Source: Alisma plantago-aquatica
Lineage: Eukaryota; Streptophyta; Magnoliopsida; Alismatales; Alismataceae
Length of the DNA stretch: 64,000 nucleotides
Direction of reading: 5' to 3'
NCBI GenBank assembly: GCA_963693085.1
Contig: OY856413.1
Location: forward strand, 465,739,379 to 465,803,378
Part shown: positions 10,803 to 24,905 of the stretch, in pieces
Position numbering within the stretch: the stretch's first letter is position 1
How the letters are laid out: each line of letters begins with the position of its first letter
Translations under genes and position numbers: made by a program
Notes under the pieces: model-generated
The model's input: the letters and a program-made list of their open reading frames with translations, nothing else
Database searches by the model: none
Told to the model about the DNA's origin: nothing

Positions 10803-12296
10803 TGTTGGATCCTAGATGGGTGATTGGATTCTCTAGAGGGGTGGGGGTGAATAGAGCTGAATGCACTTATACAAAATTCATTAGACCTTCAAGTTATATC
10901 ACAAGATAAGGTTGCTAAATAGGAAATTTGAGTGCAACTAAAATATACATAGCAAGGGAGAGAGAGATTGAAAAAGCACCAAGTAACGAGCTATGTAGAG
11001 TGGTTCCACACTCCAAACTAGGATTATGTTAGTTCACTACCTAGAGAGGTCAACCTCTAGGATTTCTAAGTGTGTCTTCCTCTATATATTCACTTATAAG
11101 AGTTACAACACATGACCCACCAAAGGGCTTACCTATCCAATACAAAGAGTCTTTAACCTTACCAAGGACTTATCCACTTTGCAACGAGACTTCGGCCTTC
11201 TTCAAGGATACCCACACTTACACAAGTCTTCAGCCTCCTAGGAATTACCCATTCTTCTTGGATCTTCAGCCTTTGACTTCACCTTCACTCAGAGAAGCTT
11301 TCACCAAGGACTTAACCACTTGACCAAGGAGTCATCTTCCTTCACCAAGGGCTTACCTACTCTTGCTCCAAGTCTTCGACCTTGATCTTCACCAAGGGAC
11401 TCCTTCCCTTGTTCTTCTTCACCTCTCTTAGCCAAGAGAGTGAACCTTCATCTTCATGGTAGCAAAGAGAGATTAAGAGGTGGTGGAAGTGAGAGCCTCA
11501 CAAGATATACATGTAGGACTAGCTCTCTTATAAATATCCTACTCACTCTACTGGATGATGCAAGTGATTAAGCTTAGAGAGAGAGTGGAGACTATAGGAT
11601 GCACTCAACTATAGACTAGGAAACTCATATAGGGTTTTGCATTGAATGCTCAACCTTGGAATGAAGCCCAAGGGGTCCTATTTATAGTTGGGGATGCCTC
11701 TTAGCCTTTGGGAACACTTAAGGATGAATACTAGCCGTTTGGGGAGTTGCAATAGATATATTTTCAAGCTTTGGAACACTCCAATAGTCAAAAACACTTT
11801 TCTGCACTTTTTTGGAAAGTGCGATCGGTCGAGTTTTTAACTGGACCAAACGGATCAGTCGAGTTTGTAAATCAGTCAAACGTAGACATTTTCGAAATCC
11901 ATCAAGGGATCGGTCGAGTTTGTAACTGCACCGATTGATAACCTATAATGAATTTTGGAAAATGTCATTAAAGTGCTTAAATATTCGATTTAAGTGCTTT
12001 TGATTTTTTCTATGCTGAATTACAAGTCATACAATCATTACAAGTGATTTACAACATGATTCTAATGGATTTACATCATATTTCAAAAATATGCACTTGT
12101 ATTGACTTTGACTTTTGTTTTCTCCAATTTGAGATGTGCAATTTAGGGCATTTGGAGTGTATCTATACCTAATTTGAAATCACTCAAGTAGATGCATTAG
12201 ACATAAATAATTGGAATGATTTAGTCATCATCAAAATAAGGGTTTCGTCAATTTAGACCTCGAATCAACATTGACTAAATTGACCTTGAGTCAACA
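10803..12296 (-). repeat. Copia-type element 3' LTR (left)
   Basis: Aligned base for base with 16237-17778 over most of its length. It includes a tract of CTTCACCAAGG and CCAAGTCTTC motifs at about 11150-11440 and GATCGGTCGAGTTTG motifs at about 11820-11930. A frame at 11072-11323 has a counterpart in the other LTR at 16511-16717, which reflects LTR homology and not a gene. Confidence 0.88.
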
Positions 12297-14241
12297 TTCT
12301 CCCCCTTTTCAAAGATGATAAACCATTCCATAAATGTATTGAAAGCATTTAAGAAAGTCATACCTTTGGAGAAACCTAGGGGCTTGAATAGATTTGAGTT
12401 CATATGCTCCCCCTCAATTGATGCTAGTGGAACTCTCATACTCCCCCTCAATTGATGCTATTTCTCCGGCATGGTTAGCTTTCAAAACATTTATTGAATA
12501 TTATGTCTTCTACTCATATATGTTTTATACATATATGTCTTCTCCCCTTTACCTTATCCCCTTTATATAGACACACTTCTCCTCTTCATATAAGACATGC
12601 CTTCTTCTTTTGTCAAAAGAAGACATACCTTCTCCCCCTTTGTCATTTAAAAAAAGTGGGGGTATGAAGAGATAAGAAACACAACTTGTTAAAAGAAAGG
12701 AGATAACAAAAGTTACATATGGAGAGTAGAAGAGCACAACTAGGGGCTTGTCCAAGTATAGAAAGAAAATAAAGTTAAAGCATGCACTTGAACAACCCAC
12801 AATGTAATTCTAGCAAAGATCAAAGCAAGATAAAGTGATGTAGAAAAGATAGTAAATCACAATTTTGATCCTCAATATGATGGAATTCACCCAAAAAGCA
12901 TCATGGCTCATTGCTAAGTAATGGGTCTTGCTCATAAGGCTGTTTATACATAAAAAAACACTAGTCTTGCATCAAAATCTGACACTGGAGAAAAATATGC
13001 ATAAAATTTCAAGGATGCTCCAATTTCTACATACAATGTAGCTCTATATATCCTACATCACAATGTTATGTAAGCAACTCAAGATAGTAGATATGCAATT
13101 CAAGGAACAAGCTTGAGTAAGTAAAAAATAGGATACAAGCTTAGAATATAGTTGAATACCACTTGATGAAAAGAAAATCAACGCTAGAACTACATGTATA
13201 TGAACTACTAGTAGATATTATCACAAGTTAGGACTACTAGTAGGATCTAGATCATGGAAAGAGATGCACACGATGAAGCAATCTATGAGTAGATGTAGAG
13301 ATATATCCAAACAAAGGGATATGCAATTTTAGAAGCATGAAAGGATATAACTCACTATTAAATATGCATCATTACCAAAAGATAATTACCACTAAGAACC
13401 TCAAGGTTGTATCAAAACAAGACAGACAACTATATAGATGTAGCAAGTTAGAGCACAACGGAAGCATTTTAAGACACAACTCAGAGATCTAAAAATATCA
13501 TCATCAAAACCTACAAAACTACTCAAAACAAGTTATTGTAAGATATAGGAATATCACTAGTGGGATACCAAATTATAAAATTAGAAAGATAGATTTGTAA
13601 ATAAGATAGGCAATTAAAAGAATGGCAATATGGATACAAAGGTACCAAGGGAGTTCCAAAGAATAAGGCTATTGGTTGAGAAAATCTAGTTGAGAGGGAA
13701 ATTCTCATTCAATAAGCCAATTGTGTATTCTGTGCATAGTGCCATCGGTCGAGTTCTGTGTTATGGCAATTTGACCGACAACAACTTTTGGCAACACCCA
13801 TTGGTGCTTATCAGTCGAGTTTCAAACAGGACAAACTCAATCGACAAAGTTGCTGTCAAAAAACACATATACTTCATAAAAATATATTTAGAGGCATGAT
13901 AAAAGTATAATACATATCCAAACACGTGTAAGAAAATTAGTAATGCACTATGAAAGCATTAGAAACAATTTTTGAGCAAGGGTGTGAATAAAATCACAAA
14001 ATACCACTTTTTTCTCAAAAACCACATGCATAGTACACATTAACTTGAAAAAACACACTATGATTGGATATGGTAAGAAAAACATTACCTCAGTGCTTAA
14101 CATTTATTTTCCACTTGTTGTCACCCTCTACATATCTCACCTTGCTTATTTCATGTGGAATGAGAAGTCAATTTGCTATTTAATATCTCAAGTCAACCCA
14201 TTTGCAAGTACCTATAAGAAGAAAGATGAAATGGTCTCCAA
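12297..14241. other. Non-coding 3' interior of the Copia-type element
   Basis: This AT-rich DNA lies where a complete Copia element would carry pol on the minus strand. None of the integrase HHCC/DDE, reverse transcriptase YVDD or RNase H motifs is visible. The pol region has evidently been lost or replaced. A GGTCGAGTT-like motif also found in the LTRs occurs at about 13746 and 13815. Confidence 0.6.
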
Positions 14242-16190
14242 TCATGCTTTTGGGTTTGGAGGGGTTAGCTTAGAAACCCAAGTCCTAGTGCTCTTGGGTG
14301 ATTTCCTGATTGGGAAACAAGTAGAATAATGGACAATATCATTGCAATAGTTGCATGTGCCCATAGCCTTAGAACTAGAGGATTTTTCATAGAATATTGG
14401 AGGTCCTGTACCTTTGTTGTTCCTTTGACTACCATCATACCCTAAACCATGTCTACCAGTTTGTTTAGTAGTATGGTGTAGAATATCATTAAGATTCTTT
14501 TTACCAACTAAGAATCTTTGCAAAAAAGATCTAAAACTATGATTATCATGCATAAGAGAAGAAATAGTAGAAGACAAATGATTGATATTATCTCTAGCAT
14601 GCAAAATATAATTTTTAATGCAAAGATCTTTAGTTAAATAAGAATCTCTATCAACATGAAGAGCATCAACATTATTCGCTCTAGTAGTAGAATTAGAACA
14701 AGATTCAAGCACGTTGATTTTAGCAAGCAAGGGGACATTTTATGTTTCAAGCAAAGCAATCTTAGAAAGATAAACACCATTTTCAAATTCTAATCCTTGC
14801 AAAAATAAAATATCTTTGTCCTTGTTTTCAAATTTAAGAACATCAATATCATGCATGAGAGAATCAACAATTATGGTATGCTTTTCATTAGAACTACTCA
14901 TAAGAGGTTGAGTTTCTAGAAATCTAATCTTATCAAGCAAGATAGCATTTTCAAGTTTAAGAGCATCTACTTGACTAAGATGAGCATTTTTATCATCAAG
15001 CAAGCAAGTATTGGCATGTTCAAGATCATCTAATTCCACATGCATATTATCAACAATTCTAGCAAGCTTTTTCCTTTTATTTTTAGAAGACGTAAGAGAG
15101 GCATGAGTAGCATTGATGATAGTAATTAAAGGTTCTTTATCTAAAGAGTTTAGATTTACCTCATTTGAGTCTTCACTTGTTGATGCCATAAGAGCAAAAT
15201 GACATTGTCCTTCATCACTAGACCTTGAGATAGATCCTCCACTTGATTCTTCACTTGATCTTGAGTTGGAGGAGTCACTTGAGCTTTTGTGCCATTTCCC
15301 CTTCTTGTACTTCTCTTATCTTTCCTTGTGATGATGGGTCTTCTTTCTTTGTAGACAATCTATCTTAAAGTGACTCTTCTTTCCACACTTGAGGCACTGG
15401 ATGGAGGAGGAATTCTTGCCTTTGTAGAGTCTACCCTTGGAGCACATGGCATCCTCTTCAACATGAGAGGATGGAGAGGCTTGTCCCATAATAGCTTCAA
15501 TTTGAGCCTTGATTTCAACCTTCTTCATTCTCTTTAGCTCTTTCTCCTCTTGTCTTTCAAATTCCTCTCTTTTTTCAAGTGTGACTTCATGGGCTTGCAG
15601 ATTTCCAATGAGATCTTCAATGGGGATATCATCAAGAGACCTTAGTTCTTTAATGGAAGTCACCTTGGGTTTCCATCTCTTGGAGAGAGTTCTAAGGATA
15701 TTAGAGTTGATCTCTCCTCTACTCATAGGATGACCTAGGACGGAAAGATCATTTACAATTGTGTTGAGTCTTGAGAACATGTTGTATATCTTCTCCTCCT
15801 TTCCCATCTTGAAGTTCTCAAGCAGCCCTTTGAGCATGTACACTTTGCTTTCCTTCACTTGAGTTGTCCCCTCATAAGTGATGCATAGCTTTCTCCATAC
15901 CTCACAGGTTGTCTCACAAGAGGAAATCCAGTTGAACTCGGTGGGGTTCATGGTGGCATAGAGGGTGTTGATTGCTCTTGCATTCCAGGTGTCTTTCTTC
16001 ATGGTAGCTTCATCCCATTCTTCTATCTTTTTCTCTGGTAGCTTGTATGGATGGTCCACCATTTTCCATAGCTCAAGACTTGATCATTGGATGTAGTATT
16101 GTAACCTTCTCTTCCAATAGAGGAAATTGCTCGCATCAAAGATTGGAAGGTTGATCAAGTATCTCCCTCCTTGGTTGTCACCCGTCTTCT
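14242..16190 (-). pseudogene. gag: Copia-type gag polyprotein, broken
   Basis: Gag is the structural protein that packages element RNA. On the minus strand, DASNFLYWKRRLQYYI near 16110-16160 matches the N-terminal gag motif. An in-frame TGA follows, then a UBN2-type gag domain of 248 residues (15316-16062) with WNARAINTLYATM and VWRKLCITYEG-like words. It ends in a zinc knuckle, CLKCGKKSHFKIDC (CX2CX4HX4C). In the same frame, beyond TAA stops at 15316-15318 and 14740-14742, come a coiled-coil-like Leu/Glu/Lys-rich segment and a second degenerate knuckle, CNYCNDIVHYSTC, short by one residue. The frame ends at 14242 with no pol. Three nonsense codons in an otherwise open frame indicate a decayed copy. 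Confidence 0.85.
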
Positions 16191-16236
16191 CCTACTTATT
16201 GAAGTATGCTTGGAGAAGACCCACTTTGATATCAAT

Positions 16237-17778
16237 TGTTGGATTCTAGATGGGTGATTGGATTCTCTAGAGGGGGGGGGGGTGAATAGAGATGAATGAA
16301 CTTAAATAAAATTTATTAGACCTTCAAGTTATATCACAAGATATGGTTGCTAAATAGGAAATTTGAGTGAAACTAAAACATACATAGAAAGGGAGGGAGA
16401 GAGATATTGAACAAGCACCAAGTAACAAGCTATGTGGAGTGGTTGCACACTCCAAACTAGGATTATGTCAGTCCACTACCTAGAGAGGTCAACCTCTAGG
16501 ATTTCTAAGTGTGTCTTCCTCTATATATTCACTTATAAGTGTTACAACACATGACCCACCAAAGGACTTACCTATTCAATACAAAGAGTCTTTAACCTTA
16601 CCAAGGAGTGATCCACTTTGCAATGAGACTTCAGCCTTTTTCAAGGACTTACCCACTCTTGCACAAGTCTTCAACCTTCTAGGAATTACCCACTCTTCTT
16701 GGATCTTCAACCTTTGACTTCACCTTCACTTGGAGAAGCTTTCACCAAGGACTTACCCACTTGAGAAAGGAGTCCTATGCCTTCACCAAGGGCTTACCCA
16801 CTCTTGATCCAAGTCTTCGACCTTGATCTTCACCAAGGGACTCCTTCCCTTGTTCTTCTTCACCACTCTTAGCCAAGAGAGAGAACCTTAATCTTCATGG
16901 TAGAAAAGAGAGATTAGAAGGTGGTGGAAGTGAGAGCATCACAAGATATACATGTAGGACTAGCTCTCTTACAAATCTCCTACTCTCTCTAATGGATGAT
17001 GCAAGTGATTAAGCTTAGAGAGAGTGAGGAGGCTATAGGATGCGCTCAACTGTAGACTAGGAACCTCATATAGAGTTTTGCATTGAATGCTCAACCTTGG
17101 AATGAAGCCCAAGGGGTCATATTTAATGTTGGGGATACCTCTTAGCCTTTGGGAACACTTAAGGATGAATACTAGCTGTTTGGGGTGTTGCAATAGATAT
17201 ATTTTCAAGTTTTATAGCACTCCTACGGTCAAAAAACACTTTTTTACACTTTTCTGAATAGTTTTGCACTTTTTTGAAAAGTTCTGCACTTTTCGAAAAA
17301 GTGTGATCGGTCTAGTTTGTAACTGGATCGAACAGATTGGTCATGTTTGTAACTGGACCGAACCTAGAAATTTTCAAAATGCATCAAGGGATCGGTCGAG
17401 TTTGTAATTGGACCAATTGACAACCTGTAATGAATTTTAGAAAATGTCATTAAATTTCTTAAATATTTGATTTAAGTGCCCTTGATTCTTTCTAAGATTA
17501 ATTACAAGTCATACAATCATTGCAAGTGATTTAAAACATGATTCTAATGGGTTTACATTATATTACAAAGATGTGCACTTGTATTGACTTTGACTTGTCT
17601 TTTCTCCAATTTGGGATGCATAATTTAGGGCATTTGGAGTGTGTCTATACCTAATATGAAATCACTTTTATAGAAGCATCAGACACAAATAATTGTAATG
17701 GTTTTGTCATCATCAAAATAAGGGTTTAGTCAATTTACACCTTGAGTCAACATTGACAAAATTGACATTGAGTCAACA
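16237..17778 (-). repeat. Copia-type element 5' LTR (right)
   Basis: Starts TGTTGGATTC and ends TTGAGTCAACA, homologous to 10803-12296 and about 48 bp longer. It includes a G run of about ten near 16275 where the left LTR has a shorter tract, and extra copies of a CACTTTT.GAA motif at 17245-17300. The adjacent primer site (16221-16235, minus) identifies it as the 5' LTR. Confidence 0.88.
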
Positions 17779-18647
17779 AGGATGACCATGCCTGTATGGA
17801 GCCTTAGAAGGAACAAGTAACAACTTCTTTTAGAGACTTTAGTGGCTAGTCATGGAAGTTTTATCATTTTCCCAGTAGGTCGTGCATTGGGGGGATGGCG
17901 TCGACATTCTAAGGTTTTAGATCATTGAGTAGGTGGTCTGACAGGAAAGGAGCATCCATGGAAAGAGGATACACATTGTCTATGATTACTTGGATGAGGG
18001 GAATGACATGCTGCCTCCCCCACGTAAGTGTAGGTTCCGGTCTTCAAAGAAAGGATATGTGCTACTCTTCTCTACAATCAAAACATTAATACCAACATTC
18101 GCGATTACAACCCTTATTTTTTAGTTACTTTAAAATTTCGTAAATTATATAACATAGAGTTTAATTCATTGGGAATAGGAACACTTGTTTAACTTTTAGA
18201 AAAATAATTTCTATAAATATCAACACCTATAGTTACATTCCTAACATTGGTATTTGGGATATATTCCTAATATAGTTAGTAATGTATATTAATCAGGTAC
18301 ACATTTAATATAATTAATATTTCCATGATTTATGCAATTTAGTATGAAATTCAATAGTACTTCATGAATGTAAGTCTAAAATCAAGTATCTAGGACTCAA
18401 TGGTTCAAGTTGACATCAAACTGATTCATGAAGCCAATTGAAGCACTACCTCATAAATATTTCTCAATTGAGAATAATGAACACAAAAAACTAAAAGAAG
18501 AGGCCAACTGGTATTAGAGAACATGAAAATCAAGACGATCATATATGAGTTGGATGGAGGGACTTGACTAAAAATGAACTCAAATGTAGGGGTTTTATGA
18601 ATTATAGCTTAAAATAGATTTAGTGCACATTTGTTTAGTATGTTTCA

Positions 18648-19145
18648 ACTCTCCACCCCTTAAATTGGATTTTGTCCTCAAAATGAAAAAATAAATAGTA
18701 TAGTTAGGTACTACTCTCCACCCTTTAAAAGGATCCAACTAGAAATCTAAATGACATGTCACTACGATGTAGTTCATGCACCTAACTTTGGGTTTTAAGG
18801 ATTTCATGTGACTCTCCTATAAGATTTTCTCATATCTCCACAAGTGTGCCATTGCTAAAAAATATTTAATAAAATCTCTTTAAATTATTTTTCTTGGTAT
18901 GTATAGTATTATAAAGAAAAAAATTCTTGATGGACAATTTTTTTGATGCAAAATTGAAAAATGACCAAAATCAATGTGAGAAATAAGTTACAATCACCTC
19001 ATCCCAACATTCACCATACTAAATACTTGACTTACTTGTAGAAATAATATTTTCATGGAATCTAAAGGATCAGTTTGGTACATGGCATATGAAAAAGGTA
19101 TTATTCTCCTACCAAAAAGGATTTCAAAATTTCAACCTTGGGTGC
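18648..19145. other. LARD1 interior, left part
   Basis: Non-coding DNA between the LARD1 3' LTR and the nested LARD2. Read on the minus strand it ends in GAGGACAAAATCC, then AAGGGGTGGAGAGT, the kind of tail and polypurine tract that precedes the 3' LTR in many plant Ty3/gypsy elements. This suggests LARD1 derives from a gypsy lineage. Confidence 0.6.
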
Positions 19146-22100
19146 TGTTATTACTTGGTTTTTCCCATGTTTTAATTATAATATAAAGGACACATCAGAA
19201 AGATGGTTCTCTATGTGTCTTGTTTGGAAATTTTGTGTGCTTTGTTTTGAAAAGTATGGTATTCTTTTGTGAATTCCCCTTTGCTGTGAATTTGGTGGTT
19301 TCTACTAATTTTATTGATCCAATAATGGATATAAGGGAAAATGGAAGAAAGAAAGTTTAATATTAAGAAAAATGTAAAAAGTTAATAATGTACTTGTGAG
19401 AATTGTGTGGAATTCACTAAAAGAGTGGTGTTAAAATCCACTAATGAGTGGGTTTCAATTTCACATGACCCCTAATAATATAGGTAATCAAAATAAAGAA
19501 TATGGGACAAGTAGAAAGAGAAAAGAATTAATTTGATGCCAAAAATATATCTTATAAAAGGAAGACTTGGAGATTAAGAAAGACCCTTTATAAGTTAAGT
19601 GTTTTGGTCCCAAATATCTCCCACACCAAGATAAAAGTATTACATACTTTCCTTTAAAATTTGGAATTAAAAGGATTAAAGAAGAGAGATATGTTTTATT
19701 TAATCAAAAGTTCACATATAGATCCTTATGAAACAAAATAGTGAAACAGGGGTTTTTCGTGCCCATGATAATTACCTGATATAATCTTAGGAGGAAGATA
19801 ATTCAAAAATGAGATTATGAAAAAAAGATCAGAACGTTTAAAGTTGTCTTGTGATCTAGGAAATTTAATGTGCAATTATCTAAAATCTACCAAAAAGGCA
19901 AGCCTAGAGTTATTAACAGATTAGTTCGATCTAATATTTTACCAAAGAGAAGGGTAGCAAAAATAGAAGGTTTATCAAAAATTATATAGGAAAAGATTTA
20001 ATGAGAAGATAGATATAATTATTCTTCTTATTTGGGGTTTAATAAAAAATAAAAACTTTATTTACTAGCCTTCTTTCCTTTTCCCTCTCTTACGTTCCAG
20101 AAACCCTGGTCTCCTACGCGTTTGTGAAGGGTGTAGGGGTGCAAGCAACACACCCAGGCTATAAAGAGTGCTAATCGCCTTCATCTAAGGGAGCCCAAGA
20201 TCCCGTACCTCTCTCTCCATAGACTAGACCTCGACATCCCTACCTCCTTCTTCTACCATCATTAATGCACAAGGAAGCTCCAACCGAGTGGCTTTGATGG
20301 TCCGTTGATGCGGCCATGAAGTATTGAACCACAGAGTAATTTCTAGGAAACCATCCACATCCCAGGTCCTGGCAGAACCTGTACCCTAGGGCTTTTGAGG
20401 CCTGCAACCCTACTCCCGGTTCATGGATTGGGAGACTATTTCACCCCATCGCCACCCTTGGAGAACCAACACTGGAAGGTTGATTGGGTTCGATGGGGGT
20501 CTATGGAGGTGTAGACTTCCTTCCACGGCTCCACGATGCCAAGACCTAGGGAACTGAGCACTCACATGTGGTCGTCAGATTCCTATCAACGTCCATCGCG
20601 TGGAGTGAGATGACAAAGAGTCAAAAGACCTGAACCCCCTGGGGCTACACGACACCAGTAAGGGTAATAAGGTAATTTCTGTATTTATCTTTATCCAACC
20701 CAATAATGAATAGAAATAAGATACAAGATGTCATGTCGACCAGTGATTAACCCATTAGTATTTATCTTACAAATAATGTAGTAAATAGAATGTAGCTGGG
20801 AATATAGTAGAAGTATATATCAATTTGATCACAAAAATGTGAGGAGTGTGAATAATATATGTTTGAGTCCTAATTATGAATATGATTCTAAAAGTAGGAC
20901 TAATACATAATTAAGTGGTTATTAACATATGGAAACCCTAGAATTGGTAATTATGAGTATTGAATACATCAAATATGTTTATCCTATGTTTAATAGGATA
21001 TGGTTGACCATAATGATAATATAAGAAGATCATGGTAACAATGAAGATAATGTCTAATTAAGGTTTATGAGATAATGATCATCAACATGTATAATCGAGG
21101 TTAAGAAATCAATAATACAAATTCTGATAACCTTAATGCTTATGATCTGATTTAGTTATTCATAATAGCCTATCATTTTAAGTTTGGCTGGAAACCAAAT
21201 TCTTGATATGTTTTAATAACTACAATCATCAGTAGAGGTTCTGAATCAAACATGAAAAGTAGGATTTTGAAGTTAAAGATGACAAATTTAATGAACTCAT
21301 AACTAATATGTTACATATAGTGATTAGGGATACACATGATGTCTTATGTGGATTAATAACTTTAATAAAGTATCTTGCAATGGAAATAGGGTTTATACCC
21401 TTATTCTCTTACCTAAACGTGGACCCTAGAATCAGACCGAGTAGGGTTTGATCTAATTAATGTGATGGTTAAACTTTAGGATTTATATACATGCAAATTA
21501 TATGATTGTATTCCACTCTGATTGCTTGAATGGATTATATGCTGAAAGTAAGATTTGATAATCTACATGGTTCTACAAAAGGTATGTTATAACACCAATG
21601 ACTACCAAATTAGTTTGTTGATGTTTTCTGAGGATTGTCAACTTGATTACAAATTAAGCAGTTGGATATCTCAAAAAGTCACTATAGATATCCCATTATA
21701 TGGACATGACTAGCTTGAATCCTATGACACATTCAGATGTATGGAAATATAAGGAAAATGATGAGTAAGCCCCTGGGGAAGAGGATCATTGAAGGTCAAC
21801 CCCTGTGTGGGGAGGACTGATATGGAACGTAGCACTCGGGGGAGAAGGTGTCCTATGTCAACTGTAGGAACAAAATCCTAAAGGGGTTTCATAGAGGTTG
21901 GGTAGATCAAGGTTGATAAGTTATGATGAAAATGTAAAATTTGATTTTGTAACAATAATTGTTGTGAATACGTTGTTACAAGATACAAACATTTTGTTTC
22001 CCCCACATACCAGTATAACTTGTTATACTGACTATGTTCTTTATTCACAACATTTTAGGTACATGAAAAATATAAAGGTGTTCAAAGACATGATTAACCA

Positions 22101-22345
22101 GATGAAATGACATGAAGGCATTAATCTATGTAAGGAGGATTAGCTAGACACTTCTTCTCTATGTCTAGTTCTGATGATAGAATTTCATGTAAAAGCATCT
22201 TGTAAACAATATTTGAAATGAATTAAATTATTTACTATTGATTATTGTTAGACTAAAATCTAGATTCTCAGGAAAAAATTAGGTAATGGTTCTCATCTTT
22301 TTGGCATTCCTTAATTGGGGATTGCTGAAAAGTGAGGTCGTTACA
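19146..22345 (+). repeat. LARD2 5' LTR
   Basis: Collinear with 24906-28081 throughout, for example AGATGGTTCTCTATGT at about 19200 and 24960. By eye the two differ at roughly one position in six to ten, plus small indels, so insertion was not recent. A more GC-rich block at about 20090-20640 is conserved in both LTRs. Confidence 0.88.
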
Positions 22346-24905
22346 TTTGGTATCAGATACCCAAAATTTTCAAATAATATTTAATACTTTATAATTTCAA
22401 GTAATCTATAGAAATATAAGCAAACTTATTAAGACAAAACGTGATGGCAACAATGTTTAGAAAGGAGCGTAGTTTTGGGGAATGACAATATTTTAAGAAG
22501 GTGAACCAGGGTCATCCAACATGGATGATCAATTCTAAGAAGGTGAACCTGAGGTCCTAGACCAAAGAGGGAAAGTGGTGGTATACAGTGCATGCGATGC
22601 TCATAAAGTTGAGTGAGCTCATAGAGATTGAGCATGGCACCCCTCTCAAGTATTGGGTTAATGAAAGCCCCTATTGGGCTTGGAATAATGTCTGATGAGC
22701 CCCTCATACAAGTTGGTTTAGCACCACCATACTTTCATATATATATATATGTATGTATAAATTTGGCCCAACCTTGAGGGGTGATGAATCGGTATGACAT
22801 AATGGAAAACTTAGAAATGGTTTAATAAACTGTCTATCTACTTTTGGTTAGCCACATATAGGAAAGATGAAAATGTGAAGAGACTAGCTAACCAAGAATG
22901 AATATTTAATAAAGAATGAAACCTATTATGACAAAGTAAAAATGAGATAATGCTCATGAAAATACTAAACATAGTTGCAGTTGACACGAGGGGTATGTGA
23001 TAATAAATTTTCCTTCTTCAGAGTACACTTTACCTATTTTAGCCTACTATGTGGTATGGATTAGATAACGTACTTGGCATATGACATTAGATGAAATAGT
23101 TTTTCATATAGCCTTGAATGAATGACACATAATACATCAGTCCCATTATATCCAAATGCTTCTATTTGTAGTAGTAAGGTACCAGTAGTGATCCAACTCT
23201 TGAGTGGTAGATTACGGGATATAATGATATAACTCTCAGGTAGAAAATACATGGATGATATAATGGAACATATGCCTAAAAGACATGTTCCTTTTTGATA
23301 ATATAAATCTTAGTACAAGATCATTTATGTTGGTTTCTAATAAATGCTAGTTTTATCTTGTCCTGGGGTAGGACCTTCCCTAGAAAGGGTGAATCCACAA
23401 ATCAATTTAAGAATTGCGGTTACATTTAATGCCACTTAAAATTTGTAAGATTAAGTGCATAAAGCACAACAACACATATATTGGGTGTGATTCTTTGGAC
23501 CCATGTATGACCATCTCTAAGGGAGTTGAAGAAAAGTCACTATGGAAGTGACCGATAGAATGGGACCAGGCCCAGACTGGTAGGTTGCCATGAGCCCAAT
23601 AAAGGGACATAAAGAAAACTATGGGTTCCCTAATAGATGAAGGAAATTCATGTGAATGAATTATAAAGAATATAATGTGCTTGGATATTATCAGAAAAGC
23701 CTCAAGCAAAATGTGTGATGAAATAAAACAAAATTATGACTTCTCAATAAATACCTTTGGAATGGTAGGGCCACAAGTCAAACCTAAGATCTTGTACGAT
23801 GAATAAAGGTACATAAGATTTATGAGGATGGGGAATGATCATGTGCTTAGTGCATAAGGCCCTTAGGGGTCAGAGGAGATCATTCCAAAAGTACCTATGC
23901 CCTAGAGATATTGAGGGGATGACTGAGACTAATGAGACATGAGATGTAAATGAAAAGAATACAAGAAGTCCTAATATGATGTTTAATAAGAATCTTAAAA
24001 GGAGTTTTGCATATACTCAAAAATTATGACAAAAATCACATTCCAAGTAAGTGCATGAAATAAAAAGATAATTGTGGAACTAAAAGGTATTCATGATATA
24101 GAGTCATATTTTAGGATGACTCAAACAAAATTTATAAATTTAAAGGATAATGTGTGATTACACGTATCTGGCATTGGAATGGGATTAAATTTGTATTTGG
24201 ACTGCAACCAAATATTCATTTCATCTTGGTATGAGCATGAGAGACTGGGTAGATACATGCTATGATATAAAAAAGGACATATGAGAATGAATACCTAAGT
24301 TGAAATTTAACGACATAGCCTAGGGTTGGAGGTGTTACCTCATCCTTAAATAGGGAATAATAGGTTGGAAACCTAGGTGAAAAGGAAATCACGAAGAAAT
24401 GATATCATGTAAATACTAAGGATGTGGATATGCCTTGAATTGAATTGAGGTACCAATGTTAGTAATAGTGTGAGGAGTTTGGCATAGCAATAAAAGATGT
24501 GAAAGATATCTAAGAAGGGTTGCTAACCCTAAGGTTTAAAACTAAGATGAGTTCTCATTCACCATAACCTTACTAAGTTCAAATTTGGGGGGGGGGGTGT
24601 AAAAATTTCTATTAGGGAGTGCAAGTAATATCCTCAGTTTGGTGAAATTGAATTTATTAAATATCAATAATGTTTTGATTAATATTTTTCCGCAATGGTA
24701 TTATTTGTGAAATAATAATCTTAATCACCTTTGTGGCATGGGTGCATGTGGAACAAGTTAAAGAAATAGAAGGAATTAGCACATAAATAAAAGTTAACGA
24801 CAATATGAGATGTTGGTTAAAATGTATGTGAGGAAATTGTCTTACACCACCTTCCTAAATGACTAGTTGAGTTTTGAGGACAAAATTCTTATAAGAGGCA
24901 AAGGA
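22346..24905. other. LARD2 interior, non-coding
   Basis: The primer site opens the region at 22346-22360. No frame of useful length resembles gag or pol on either strand. A G run of about ten lies at 24588-24597. A (TA)n tract is at about 22739-22750. The tail TTTTGAGGACAAAATTCTTATAAG before the PPT (24873-24896) resembles the 3' ends of chromovirus-type gypsy elements. Confidence 0.7.

Larger units (their letters stand above)
10803..17778 (-). mobile_element. Copia-type LTR retrotransposon with gag only
   Basis: LTRs 10803-12296 and 16237-17778 both start TGTTGGAT and end GAGTCAACA. Minus orientation is shown by a polypurine tract (GAAAAGGGGGAGAA on the minus strand at 12297-12310) beside the left LTR and a primer-site-like TTGATATCAAAGTGG (minus, 16221-16235) beside the right LTR. 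The flanks AGGAC and AGGAT form a 5-bp TSD with one mismatch. The empty site in the paralogous LARD1 LTR is at about 31228-31245. The 3.9-kb interior encodes a broken gag, and I see no protease, integrase, reverse transcriptase or RNase H. Both LTRs contain repeated GGTCGAGTTTGTAA-like motifs. Confidence 0.9.
7244..18647 (-). repeat. LARD1 3' LTR (left copy), with two insertions
   Basis: Collinear with 28503-32285: 7244-7484, 8323-10802 and 17779-18647 align in order with the right copy. The gaps are the Cassandra element and the Copia-type element. The native length after removing them is about 3.58 kb. Frames inside, such as a 206-residue minus frame at 10042-10662, are low-complexity, not conserved in the right copy, and not considered genes. 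Confidence 0.8.

Noticed and set aside
15509..15733. Plus-strand frame of 74 residues with hydrophobic start
   Set aside because: It is antisense to the Copia-type gag domain on the minus strand.
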